Part shown: piece after piece, positions 7,049 to 15,083 of the stretch
Position numbering within the stretch: the first letter of the stretch is position 1
Layout: each line of letters begins with the position of its first letter
Virus record (IMG/VR): IMGVR_UViG_3300015360_000157
Coordinates: 1 to 28,168 of that record
DNA from: a virus
Direction: 5' to 3' (one strand)
DNA: 28,168 nt
The notes under the pieces: generated by a model
The model's input: only the letters and a program-made list of their open reading frames with translations
Told to the model about the DNA's origin: nothing
Databases searched by the model: none
Program-made: the position numbers and the translations under genes

Positions 7049-8584
7049 ATGGCTGACAATTACCCACAATCCCCCGATGTTTCAATGGCGGCAACTATCG
7101 CAAATACTGGAACATTGGAGAAAACACCAAATATAGAACCTATAGCAAAAATTGGTAAGTTTCCCCTAGCAAGTGATTTAAATCGTTTAAACGATTATGA
7201 GTATTACAAGAAGCTATTCATGGGTAAACATTTTGAGGCGTTCAATGTTCGCATTGGGGACAAAGACTACAACCGTGCGCACGCAAAGTTGCGTTTTCTT
7301 GTAGTAAATTTTGCAGGTCTTTTGTCAAAAATAATGGCAGATATGTTATTTGGTGAACCCGTATCAGTCAAATTGCCAAACGGTGATCAAGAGTGGCTCG
7401 ACGCTTTCTGGAGGGAAAACAACATGGATGTGCAGTGTTACGAAAGTGCATTGGGGAATAGTTACAACGGCGACGCTATCTTTAAATTGCGCATTGGACC
7501 TAGAAACGAAAAATCAGAAAGCACAGTAATAGTCGAAGATATTGTGCCAAAGATTTATTTTCCTAAGATAGACGGGTTTAATGTACGAGCAACGTCAAAA
7601 GAACAGGTATTGGCTTGGACGTTTGTTTTAGATGGGGAAACTTATTTGAGACAGGAAATACACACACCAGGGAAAATACAAAATAAGGTATTTAAAATGA
7701 AGGGCGAAGATATTGTGGCTCCAGTGTCAGTAAGCACATTAGGTGATGGGTCGATAAAAGAAGAAGAAGACACAGGAATCAACGAATCTTTGATTGTTCA
7801 TATCCCCAACTGGAAAACCGGCGATAGACATTTTGGATTGTCTGATTATTTAGATTTGGATACGTTGTTTTATGCCTTGTGCAATAGACTTTCAAAAATA
7901 GACAATATTTTGGATACACATGGTGATCCTATACTTATGGTTCCACCTGGAATAATTGATGAGCATGGAAACGTAAATAAAAAAGCACTTGGCGTTGTTG
8001 AGGTAAAAGAGGGGGAAAACAACAAACCAGAATATATTGTCTGGGACGCTTCACTTGATTCGGCATTTAAAGAGGTTGAAAAACTAGTGGAAATGTTATA
8101 TTTGACGGCTGAGATAAGCCCCGATGTCCTTGGTATGGGTACGGGAACTAGTGATAGCGGTAGAGCTTTAAAGTTTAAGTTAATGAGAACACTTGCAAAG
8201 GTTTCAAGAAAGCGTTTGTACTATGATCATGCAATAAAACAGCTAGTGTACACAGCACAAAAGTTTGCTAAAGCCAACAATATAGCTATCAATGGAAAAC
8301 AACTGTCTGGTGAGCCTGTAATGCCTGAAATTGACTGGAAGGATGGATTGCCTATTGATAATCATGAACAACTCTTGGATGAGATACAGGCGGTTGATGC
8401 TGGACTTACTCCAAAGACTGAGGCTATCATGCGACTCTATGATGTAGATGAAAAATCGGCCGAGGAACAACTAAAAGTCATTGAGAAAGAGCGGCCGGCA
8501 ATAACAGTTCCATCCATGGATGCCTCAAAGTCAAATCCGTTTATGCAAAAGAAAGACGATAAAACACAACCGACAACTAAATAG
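7049..8584 (+). CDS. Portal protein, SPP1 gp6-like
   Basis: A 511-residue protein of the size and character of SPP1 gp6-family portals, which form the dodecameric DNA channel at one capsid vertex. Typical features are RLNDYEYYKKLFMGKH near residue 50, the VNFAGLLSKIMADMLFGEPV segment, HIPNWKTGDRHFGLSDYLDLD, and the helical ALCNRLSKIDNILDTHGDPILMVPPG. A DVLGMGTGTSDSGRALKFKL segment follows, then a long helix before the C-terminal wing. It lies directly between terL and the minor capsid gene, as expected. The start is fixed by a leaderless-type promoter. Confidence 0.9.
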   Translation: MADNYPQSPDVSMAATIANTGTLEKTPNIEPIAKIGKFPLASDLNRLNDYEYYKKLFMGKHFEAFNVRIGDKDYNRAHAKLRFLVVNFAGLLSKIMADMLFGEPVSVKLPNGDQEWLDAFWRENNMDVQCYESALGNSYNGDAIFKLRIGPRNEKSESTVIVEDIVPKIYFPKIDGFNVRATSKEQVLAWTFVLDGETYLRQEIHTPGKIQNKVFKMKGEDIVAPVSVSTLGDGSIKEEEDTGINESLIVHIPNWKTGDRHFGLSDYLDLDTLFYALCNRLSKIDNILDTHGDPILMVPPGIIDEHGNVNKKALGVVEVKEGENNKPEYIVWDASLDSAFKEVEKLVEMLYLTAEISPDVLGMGTGTSDSGRALKFKLMRTLAKVSRKRLYYDHAIKQLVYTAQKFAKANNIAINGKQLSGEPVMPEIDWKDGLPIDNHEQLLDEIQAVDAGLTPKTEAIMRLYDVDEKSAEEQLKVIEKERPAITVPSMDASKSNPFMQKKDDKTQPTTK

Positions 8585-8601
8585 TCTATGCTCTATATAT
8601 T

Positions 8602-9522
8602 ATGTCTTTGTATCCCACACACGTCGAAATCAACGAAGAAAATATTCTCAAAATAACAAACACGTTTAAGAGTGCCTATAAACAGATTGTTTCGGAGATT
8701 AGCACGGCAACTGATTTTGGGGTCAAAAATCGTCGCGCAATTCTTGCACAAATTGATGTAATACTTACTACTTTGGGAACTAATACGCAGGAATTTTTGG
8801 CTAAAGAATTGCCCGAATATTATAAATCAGGTGCTGATGATGCAGTAAAGCAACTATCAAACGTTGGGGCAGATGTGGGCGTATCAGAGGGATTTAATCG
8901 TCTGCATGAACAAGCTATTGTTGCATTGGTTGATGACACCGCCAAAGCGTTCGGAGAAAGTCTGACAGGAGTCGGAAGAAGTGCAGACTTGTTGTTGGGA
9001 AAGACAACGCGTGAGACTATAACCCAAAAGTTGGCAGAAGGGTTGATCGGCGGTAACAATTTAAAAGCGGTGAAACGTACAATCAAGGGTATTTTGCAAG
9101 AACAGGGGTTGGACGCGCTAAAAGATAAGGGCGGACATGGTTGGACTCTTGATAGGTATGCTGAAATGCTATTTCGTACCAAAGCAGTGGAATCACGAAA
9201 TAGAGGCCTAGTAAATCGAATGGTAGAAAACGAATACGACTTGGTACAGGTTTCAAACCATTTCGGAGCATGTCCCCTATGTGCGCCGTGGGAGGGCAAG
9301 ATCTTGTCGTTAACTGGTGTGTCCAAGGGGTATCCGACATTGTCTGACGCGGAATCTGGGGGTTTGTTCCACCCAAGTTGTAGACATAGTATAAATGTAT
9401 TAATTCCATCGCTCGCTAAGATGACCAGGGCATACTATCCAGATGAAAGAACAAAATTTATTTCTGAATCTGAAATCGCCAAAGCCAGTAAGTTGGATCT
9501 TGAGAAGAACGCCAAGAGTTGA
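8602..9522 (+). CDS. Minor capsid protein 2 / MuF-like head morphogenesis protein
   Basis: A 306-residue protein. Its C-terminal third carries the Cys/His pattern of phage minor capsid protein 2 and SPP1 gp7/MuF proteins: FRTKAVESRNRGLVNRM, then GACPLCAPWEGKI and GGLFHPSCRHS. The paired CxxC and HPxCRH residues probably bind metal. The N-terminal two thirds are helical. In related phages a few copies sit inside the head near the portal and affect DNA exit. It follows the portal by 17 nt and precedes the scaffold, the standard order. TATGCT and TCTATA elements lie just upstream of the ATG but at unusual spacing. Confidence 0.87.
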   Translation: MSLYPTHVEINEENILKITNTFKSAYKQIVSEISTATDFGVKNRRAILAQIDVILTTLGTNTQEFLAKELPEYYKSGADDAVKQLSNVGADVGVSEGFNRLHEQAIVALVDDTAKAFGESLTGVGRSADLLLGKTTRETITQKLAEGLIGGNNLKAVKRTIKGILQEQGLDALKDKGGHGWTLDRYAEMLFRTKAVESRNRGLVNRMVENEYDLVQVSNHFGACPLCAPWEGKILSLTGVSKGYPTLSDAESGGLFHPSCRHSINVLIPSLAKMTRAYYPDERTKFISESEIAKASKLDLEKNAKS

Positions 9523-9548
9523 CATTTTATTGATCGATTGTGTATATT
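9519..9548 (+). promoter_or_regulatory. Sigma-70 promoter for the scaffold/capsid genes
   Basis: A perfect TTGACA (9519-9524), overlapping the stop of the minor capsid gene, an 18-bp spacer, then TATATT (9543-9548). Transcription would start near 9555, giving a leader of about 50 nt before the scaffold ATG. This is the strongest conventional promoter seen and suits high capsid expression. Confidence 0.72.
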
Positions 9549-9566
9549 AACCATAGAGTGTTTTAC

Positions 9567-9581
9567 CGTGGACTTACCACG
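9567..9581 (+). promoter_or_regulatory. Leader stem-loop before scaffold gene
   Basis: CGTGG (9567-9571) and CCACG (9577-9581) form a 5-bp stem with loop ACTTA in the untranslated leader. The A-rich, unstructured stretch up to ATG 9604 follows. No T-run follows, so it is not a terminator; it may stabilise the message end. Confidence 0.35.
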
Positions 9582-9603
9582 TTAAAAAACGAAACAAAAA
9601 CAC

Positions 9604-10293
9604 ATGGCAGAAAATACAAATAGTGATGCCACCACAAGTGGTACACAAACTACTGGTAGTGTAGCCGTGACCGACACGACAAAAACGAGAGATACACAAA
9701 ACCAAAACGTGTTCGATACTAAAAACATCGGTGATGATGACTTTTCAAAAGTTTTCGATGACCCGAGAGTTTTTTTGCATCCACGATTCAAAAGCCTAAA
9801 CGAACGCGCCAAAAAAGCGTCTGAGTACGAAGCCAAGTTAAACGAGGCAGAGGAAACGAAGCTATCTGAGAACAAAAAATTCGAGGAACTGGCCGCAAAA
9901 CGTGCTGAAGAATTGTCGGGTGTGAAAACAAAATACACACAAACCCTTCAGGACATGCAGATAATGAATGCAGCGGCAAAAGTAGGCGTGATTGATTTGG
10001 ATGCAGTTTTAAAACTAATCGATCGATCTAAAATTTCAGTAAGTGACAGCGACAATACTGTTTTAGGTGCTGATGAGGCATTAACGACATTGTTGGACAA
10101 ATCGCCATATCTTAAAGGTAAAGCAGCAAACGTAACCGTTGGATCCGCAACAGGACCCGGCGAAGAGTCAACTGCTGGTACTAAGAAATTTAAACTTTCT
10201 CAATTACAAATTCCTTCATTTTGGAGAGAAAACGAGAAAGAAATCCAGGTCGCATTAGCAAATAACCAAGTCGAAAACGACATGGTTAAATAA
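9604..10293 (+). CDS. Capsid scaffolding protein
   Basis: A 229-residue acidic protein with the layout of phage scaffolds (minor structural GP20-like). It has a Thr/Ser-rich disordered start and a central coiled coil rich in Glu, Lys and Ala (about residues 64-125, from NERAKKASEYEAKLNEAE onward). A VGVIDLDAVLKLID helix follows, which is typical of this family, then a short basic C-terminus that would bind the coat protein. It guides prohead assembly and leaves before DNA packaging. It sits directly before the major capsid gene. No Shine-Dalgarno sequence is evident in its A-rich leader. Confidence 0.85.
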   Translation: MAENTNSDATTSGTQTTGSVAVTDTTKTRDTQNQNVFDTKNIGDDDFSKVFDDPRVFLHPRFKSLNERAKKASEYEAKLNEAEETKLSENKKFEELAAKRAEELSGVKTKYTQTLQDMQIMNAAAKVGVIDLDAVLKLIDRSKISVSDSDNTVLGADEALTTLLDKSPYLKGKAANVTVGSATGPGEESTAGTKKFKLSQLQIPSFWRENEKEIQVALANNQVENDMVK

Positions 10294-10305
10294 ACTTCTT
10301 CAAAT

Positions 10306-10369
10306 CCCCTTTTAGGCTTCAAATTAGACCTATTTTATTTATTATAGGAATTCAAAAAAAAGGGGGTGA
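10306..10369 (+). promoter_or_regulatory. Structured leader of the capsid gene with occluded G-rich site
   Basis: CCCCTTTT (10306-10313) can pair with AAAAGGGG (10358-10365). Inside lies a second hairpin, CCTAT (10329-10333) with ATAGG (10344-10348). The 3' arm overlaps AGGGGGTGA (10361-10369), a Shine-Dalgarno-like sequence 14 nt before ATG 10384. The structure could modulate capsid translation or act as an intergenic stabiliser. Confidence 0.4.
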
Positions 10370-10383
10370 AATATTAAAAATAT

Positions 10384-11298
10384 ATGATAGAAAATGTAAT
10401 GAACACAACGACCGACGCGTCGTTTATTCCAACGATCATTTCTAATAAGGCTCTACAACGTTTCGGCTCATACCTGAATCTGGCTAGGACTATTAGTAGA
10501 AATACCGATTGGACGACAGCGACCGAAGGTACAGTTCTTAAAGTTCCAAAAACTGGTACAGTTTCCGCTAACGATAAAGTTGTTGGTAATAACTTCACAA
10601 AGCAAAACCCAACAGCCACCGATGTGAGCGTTACTCTTAACAAAAATAAAGAAGTAACACTAACTATCGATGATGTCGATAAAGTGGTTACAAACCAGGA
10701 CACTCAAATGCGTTATGCAGAAGATGGAGCTATTGCACTTGCAGAAGCGGTGGAAACATCCGTGGCTCAATTGCACACTTCACTTTCAAGTACCGTTACA
10801 TGGAATCGTACGAGTGCAGCCACTATTGACACCTCAATGCTGGCCATTCGCAAATTTTTCACAGACCAAAAAGTACCAAAGACCGAACAACGTTATATGT
10901 ACGTTGACTCAACCGTCTTTAATGATCTTTTGGGTGTGCAAAAATACACCGATCAATCATGGCGCGGTAGTCAAAACACAGTAGCAGATGGTCAAATGAT
11001 CAGAACCTACGGTTTTGAAATTTGGGAATCCCAAATGATTGACTACACCGGGTCACCTGGTGCTTATCACAATTTGGCTTACACCAAAAACGCATTCGTT
11101 CTTGCTTCACGACCATTACCAAGTCCAAAAGGGTTTGGTGGTGTTTCAACAATCATGAATGATGAAAGTGTTGGTTTGAGTATGCGAACTCTATTTTGGT
11201 ATAACGCCGACCTCGGCGCTCACCAATTGACCCTTCAAATTCTCTATGGCGTAGCCGTTTTGGATACACGCAGAGTTGTTGAAATCGAGAGTTTCTAA
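10384..11298 (+). CDS. Major capsid protein, P22 coat-like HK97 fold
   Basis: A 304-residue protein directly after the scaffold. Its features fit the P22-like branch of HK97-fold coat proteins: an N-terminal arm with TTTDASFIPTIISNKALQRF, the EGTVLKVPKTGTVSANDKV strand pair, LTIDDVDKVVTNQDTQMRYAE before the spine helix, then IRKFFTDQKVPKTEQRYMYVDS and a beta-rich P-domain end. It forms the icosahedral shell. Two in-frame ATGs (10384, 10399) are close; I chose the first. A terminator-like hairpin and T-run follow, so the transcript probably ends or thins here before the glycosylation region. Confidence 0.85.
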   Translation: MIENVMNTTTDASFIPTIISNKALQRFGSYLNLARTISRNTDWTTATEGTVLKVPKTGTVSANDKVVGNNFTKQNPTATDVSVTLNKNKEVTLTIDDVDKVVTNQDTQMRYAEDGAIALAEAVETSVAQLHTSLSSTVTWNRTSAATIDTSMLAIRKFFTDQKVPKTEQRYMYVDSTVFNDLLGVQKYTDQSWRGSQNTVADGQMIRTYGFEIWESQMIDYTGSPGAYHNLAYTKNAFVLASRPLPSPKGFGGVSTIMNDESVGLSMRTLFWYNADLGAHQLTLQILYGVAVLDTRRVVEIESF

Positions 11299-11314
11299 TT
11301 TCAAACAAGAAAAC

Positions 11315-11350
11315 TCCCATCTGCAACTTATACTTGTGGGTGGGTTTTTT
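11315..11350 (+). terminator. Probable rho-independent terminator after capsid gene
   Basis: AAAAC plus CCCA at about 11310-11319 can pair with TGGG plus GTTTT at 11337-11348, giving an imperfect stem with a 1x3 internal loop. It is followed by seven T's (11344-11350). The position, 10-50 nt after the capsid stop and just before a new promoter, supports a terminator or attenuator. The imperfect stem suggests it is leaky. Confidence 0.45.
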
Positions 11351-11362
11351 TGTGGGTACAAT
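11334..11362 (+). promoter_or_regulatory. Promoter at the head of the glycosylation region, leaderless
   Basis: TACAAT (11357-11362) ends 6 nt before ATG 11369. TTGTGG (11334-11339) gives a half-matched -35 at 17 bp, overlapping the terminator's 3' arm. A terminator and promoter back to back would separate capsid from glycosyltransferase expression. Confidence 0.55.
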
Positions 11363-11368
11363 AGGGGT

Positions 11369-12574
11369 ATGGCACTCCTGATGTCCCCTATTGGAAAATA
11401 TGTCGAAGTTAGCAGTGACAGTAGAGAACAAGAACTGTTAAACGAAGGATTCACTATTGTCGATACTAAACGGGAGTTGGAATATAGACAGGAACGGATA
11501 ATCCTTGCGACGAAAATGAACCATTCCGACGATCAAGGTTTAAACGGCGTGTATTTTACAAGTGTAAGCGGTGGAAGTAAGGATGGTTATGGTAGCTCAA
11601 GCGGTCACATGATCAAAGAATTAGAGATATTGGGCGTCAATATAAAAAGCCAATATAACGGCGAAAAGATCGCTATTTTGTACCATAATCCGTATGGACT
11701 GCCCCGTCTTGAAAGCCCGTATAGAATTATATATACAATGTTTGAATCGGACAAAATACCCGATGATTGGATTGAATACCTAGAGGCCGCTGATGAGGTG
11801 TGGGTGCCAACAAAATGGTGCCAAGGTGTATTTTTGAAGTCTGGTATAAAATCAGAAGTTGTACCACTTGGATACAACGACCGAGTGTTTCAATATATAG
11901 AACGCAAATCACCAGAAGAAGAAAAACGACCATTTACGTTTTTGCACTATAACGCTTTTAACTTGCGCAAGGGATTCACCGAGGTATTCAAAGCCTTCAA
12001 TAAAGCGTTTGAGAAAACCGACAACGTAAAGATGATTTTCAAATCAGTTCTTCCCCATGCGCCGATCCCCATTATTCCATCTGAGTATCCAAATATAGAA
12101 GTCATATTGGGAAAAAGTACAGAAGAAGAACTAGCGACATTGTGCGGCAGATCCGATGCGTTTGTGTTTCCAAGTCGTGGGGAGGGTTTCGGATTAACCC
12201 CATTGGAGGCTATGGCAACAGGTTTACCCACAATCGTCCCCAATGCTCATGGTATTAGTGAATATTTCGATAGTAAATATATGTATGAAGCGAAAGTGGC
12301 CGAAATGACACCCGCTACATATTCCAGATACAAGGGTATCGATGTCGGTAAAATGGTTGTGTGTGATGTGGATCAACTAGCAAATCAAATGCGCTGGATG
12401 TACCACCACTATAAGGAAGGCGTAAAGATGGGAAAACTTGCGTCTGAGTATGTAAAACAGTGGACGTATCAAAAAACTGCTAGAATAATTAAAGACAGAA
12501 TCGACAAGGTGATGATGATGCCAATTGAATCTAAAAAGCACACCAACATCTTAAATCTGGAATTGGTGAGGTGA
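11369..12574 (+). CDS. GT-B glycosyltransferase (GT4/GT1-like)
   Basis: A 401-residue GT-B glycosyltransferase. The C-terminal Rossmann domain has the nucleotide-sugar EX7E motif in GEGFGLTPLE (E272, E280) followed by AMATGLPTIVPNAHG. NLRKG (around K201) supplies the donor-phosphate contact. The middle carries FESDKIPDDWIEYLEAADEVWVPT, a hallmark of bacterial and phage members of this class. The first 35 residues (SPIGKYVEVSSDSREQELL) look like a small extra module rather than part of the GT fold, possibly a targeting domain. The frame opens further upstream, but ATG 11369 matches the promoter spacing. Substrate unknown; the virion fibre or host surface glycan are candidates. Confidence 0.87.
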   Translation: MALLMSPIGKYVEVSSDSREQELLNEGFTIVDTKRELEYRQERIILATKMNHSDDQGLNGVYFTSVSGGSKDGYGSSSGHMIKELEILGVNIKSQYNGEKIAILYHNPYGLPRLESPYRIIYTMFESDKIPDDWIEYLEAADEVWVPTKWCQGVFLKSGIKSEVVPLGYNDRVFQYIERKSPEEEKRPFTFLHYNAFNLRKGFTEVFKAFNKAFEKTDNVKMIFKSVLPHAPIPIIPSEYPNIEVILGKSTEEELATLCGRSDAFVFPSRGEGFGLTPLEAMATGLPTIVPNAHGISEYFDSKYMYEAKVAEMTPATYSRYKGIDVGKMVVCDVDQLANQMRWMYHHYKEGVKMGKLASEYVKQWTYQKTARIIKDRIDKVMMMPIESKKHTNILNLELVR

Positions 12575-12579
12575 TCAAT

Positions 12580-12762
12580 ATGAAAGATAAAAACAATGTA
12601 CAAGCAATAGAAAAAACGGAAAAACTGATTTTTCGTTATATGTGCGAAGGCTGTACCAACGTTGCAATATATACAACTAATAAAATGGTCGGGGTCGAGA
12701 TAGATTGTACAAATTGTCACAAACGCCAAGTCACATTAGCATCCAACTATATTTCAGTGTGA
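12580..12762 (+). CDS. Small zinc-ribbon protein
   Basis: A 60-residue protein with CEGC and CTNC pairs about 25 residues apart (MCEGCTNVAIYTT, DCTNCHKRQVTL), a four-Cys zinc ribbon. A strong ribosome-binding site, GAGGTGA (12567-12573), lies six bases before ATG 12580, inside the end of the upstream glycosyltransferase gene. It overlaps the next glycosyltransferase start by four bases. The role is unknown; its fixed place between two transferases hints at a link with them. Confidence 0.62.
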   Translation: MKDKNNVQAIEKTEKLIFRYMCEGCTNVAIYTTNKMVGVEIDCTNCHKRQVTLASNYISV

Positions 12763-13892
12763 AAATAAAATACACGGGACCAGCCAAAGATTATAGTGGC
12801 TATGGAGAGGCAAACCGCCACGATATTGGCGCATTGTTTGAAGCTGGTGTCGAGTTGACCACCCAAATACCTATATACACCCCCGAACAAGCGGGGTATG
12901 GTCGACTGGGTGAACTGGCGGCAAGTCTGGAAGGTAGGGACATTGGATACTCGATCAAAATAATACACACCACGCCAAACGTATACAAGCAATACTTTGA
13001 ACATGGAAAATACCACATTGGTAGAGCTTTTTGGGAGACAGATAAAATACCGCTTGATTTTGCAATCAATCTACAGATGGTAGACGAAATCTGGACTAGC
13101 TCACAGTTTAACGTGCAAGCTATCAAAAACGCTGGCGTGACAATACCTATATATGTAATACCTCAAGCTATTGATACAAGTATTGATCAAGAATCCATCC
13201 ATCCATATATTTCACCTAATCGCGGTTCGTATAACTTTTACTCGATATTTGAGTGGACAGAACGAAAGAATCCAATGGCACTACTTGAGTCCTACTGGAG
13301 AGAATTTGAGGGAGTCGAGGGTGTAAGTCTCACAATTAAGACTTATCTTGTCGGTTTTACTAATGAAAAACGGGATGCTATTAAACAGCAAATTAAAAAA
13401 CTAAAACAAAGACTGAATCTAAATAGCTATGCCCCCGTTTATTTATATACACAGCTCATGGACAGATTCCAGATTTACAGGTTCCACAAGACGTTTGATT
13501 GCTTCATAAGCGCGCACCGTGGCGAAGGCTGGGGACTTCCACAAATGGAAGCTTTATTGTTGGGGAAACCAATCATTTCCACTAATCGTGGTGGTATCCA
13601 TGAATATCTAACACATGGCAAGGACTCGTATTTAGTTAAAAATAAACTTGTCCCCTTGACTAATATGGCTTACAATTCCCAATGGTACACACCCGACCAG
13701 AAGTGGGCAGAAGTGGACACGGAAGACTTCCGCCGAGGTATGCGGTGGGCTTATGAGAACCGACTGGAGGCAGAAACTATGGGCAATGAGGGCAAAGTAC
13801 TAGTGGAACGTGAATTCTCGCTTAAATCGGTTGGTAGGCGTATGAATGAACGTTTAAGGCAAATACAAACAGGACTAGAACCAAAACTATGA
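12759..13892 (+). CDS. GT-B glycosyltransferase (GT4/GT1-like)
   Basis: A 377-residue GT-B enzyme. It opens with KYTGPAKDYSGYGEANR, an N-terminal acceptor-side glycine-rich loop typical of this class. FWETDKIPLDFAINLQMVDEIW follows, homologous to the matching segment of the transferase at 11369. The donor-site EX7E is in GEGWGLPQME (E256, E264), followed by GKPIISTNRGG. The start is GTG 12759 in a GTGA overlap with the upstream stop: the frame is open further upstream, but only from this point does the sequence fit the family. The two tandem enzymes are distant paralogues. Confidence 0.87.
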   Translation: MKIKYTGPAKDYSGYGEANRHDIGALFEAGVELTTQIPIYTPEQAGYGRLGELAASLEGRDIGYSIKIIHTTPNVYKQYFEHGKYHIGRAFWETDKIPLDFAINLQMVDEIWTSSQFNVQAIKNAGVTIPIYVIPQAIDTSIDQESIHPYISPNRGSYNFYSIFEWTERKNPMALLESYWREFEGVEGVSLTIKTYLVGFTNEKRDAIKQQIKKLKQRLNLNSYAPVYLYTQLMDRFQIYRFHKTFDCFISAHRGEGWGLPQMEALLLGKPIISTNRGGIHEYLTHGKDSYLVKNKLVPLTNMAYNSQWYTPDQKWAEVDTEDFRRGMRWAYENRLEAETMGNEGKVLVEREFSLKSVGRRMNERLRQIQTGLEPKL

Positions 13893-14077
13893 GTACACGT
13901 GAGCATAATTTTAAATTAGTAGTAAAACACGACAGGGACAAGAAGGGTTTCAATATATGGAAGTGCGAACGTTGTGATTCTGAGGTAATGTTTGCTAAAA
14001 GCAGAACACAAACCGGTGTAAATCAAATAATGGCCATTCGCATGCACTGTATAGCTAAAGAATTTATAAATGAATAG
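13889..14077 (+). CDS. Small Cys/His protein
   Basis: A 62-residue basic protein with a CERC pair in IWKCERCDSEVMF, an upstream His (EHNF) and downstream His and Cys (MRMHCIAKEF). This could make a single zinc site of mixed ligands, like a degenerate ribbon. It overlaps the transferases on both sides (ATGA upstream, 8 nt downstream), so it is translated with them. No family name is offered. Confidence 0.55.
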   Translation: MSTREHNFKLVVKHDRDKKGFNIWKCERCDSEVMFAKSRTQTGVNQIMAIRMHCIAKEFINE

Positions 14078-15083
14078 TATGAAACTTTTATATTTATCCT
14101 GCCACTCTATATTGGAATACGACGAATTGCGTATATTTGAGGAATTGGGGATTGATTATTTTTCCCTTGGTAGTTATGTCGATCCAAGGAGTCCGGTTGA
14201 TCCTATTCGCCCCGCTTTAAAACATGTCCCCGATGATTGGGCATACCACAACACGCCAGATAGAGACTCAATACCAAAAGAGTTTTTCGATAAGTTCGAC
14301 GTCATTGTTATCATGCACAAGCCGGAATGGATCGAAAATAACTGGGAAAATATGAAACACAAGCGTGTTATTTGGCGCACTATCGGACAATCTACCCCAT
14401 CCATAGAGCAACGTTTGTGGAAGTATCGGCTAGCGGGATTGGAAGTGGCACGATATTCATTGAGAGAAGCAAATATTCCTCAAAATATCGGATGTGACAA
14501 ATTAATTCGTTTTTATAAGGATGAAAATGAGTTCAAGGCTTGGAGTGGTTCGACAGATGAGGTTATAACGTTTGCGCAAGACATGATGCACCGTGGAGAG
14601 TTTTGCAATTACAATGCTTTTACCCAAATTGTCCAAGGGTTCAATGCCCACGTATATGGTCCGAAAAATGAGGCGTCGGGAGATCTGAATGGCGGTTTTA
14701 TGACCTACGATCAGATGCAACAGAAGATGAGAGACGCCAGAGTATATATTTATACCGGCACTCAACCGGCTAGCTATGTATTAAACTTTATTGAATCATG
14801 GATGACTGGTGTACCTGTTATTGCGCTTGGTAAGACCCACGCAGGGTCGTTAAGTTCCACATTAGGTATCAATGCCGATATTTACGAGGTGCAAGATTTT
14901 ATAATTAATGCAACAAATGGGTTTATTTCAGACAATATTGATGAAATCCGCGAATGGGTTAAATTCTTACTTGATAATAAACAGGCAGCCAAGAGAATTG
15001 GTGAGACAGGAAGGCAGGCAGCCATTAAATTGTTCGGTAAGGAAGTGGTAAAGTTAGAGTGGAAAAAGTTTTTAAATATATGA
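14070..15083 (+). CDS. Glycosyltransferase-like protein, GT-B fold
   Basis: A 337-residue protein that looks like a GT-B glycosyltransferase. The N-terminal domain starts MKLLYLSCHSILEYDELRIFEE, and FDVIVIMHKPEWI and KRVIWRTIGQS form strand-ends of the first Rossmann fold. The C-terminal half has MRDARVYIYTGTQPASYVLNFIESWMTGVPVIALG, the donor-site helix. The second Glu of the EX7E motif is present, but the first is replaced by a small residue (Ala), so activity or donor use may differ. ATG 14070 overlaps the upstream stop; ATG 14079 is an equally good start. Ends in an ATGA overlap with the methyltransferase. Confidence 0.72.
   Translation: MNSMKLLYLSCHSILEYDELRIFEELGIDYFSLGSYVDPRSPVDPIRPALKHVPDDWAYHNTPDRDSIPKEFFDKFDVIVIMHKPEWIENNWENMKHKRVIWRTIGQSTPSIEQRLWKYRLAGLEVARYSLREANIPQNIGCDKLIRFYKDENEFKAWSGSTDEVITFAQDMMHRGEFCNYNAFTQIVQGFNAHVYGPKNEASGDLNGGFMTYDQMQQKMRDARVYIYTGTQPASYVLNFIESWMTGVPVIALGKTHAGSLSSTLGINADIYEVQDFIINATNGFISDNIDEIREWVKFLLDNKQAAKRIGETGRQAAIKLFGKEVVKLEWKKFLNI

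Noticed and set aside
8587-8601. Leaderless promoter for the minor capsid gene (TATGCT or TGC-TCTATA)
   Set aside because: Spacing to the ATG is 9 or 4 nt, outside the consistent 5-7 nt, and the run is generally TA-rich; left as undecided.
887-15083. Possible recoding of TGA, as in some phages and candidate phyla
   Set aside because: TGA works as a normal stop in many ATGA overlaps between genes with sensible ends, and conserved proteins contain no in-frame TGA.
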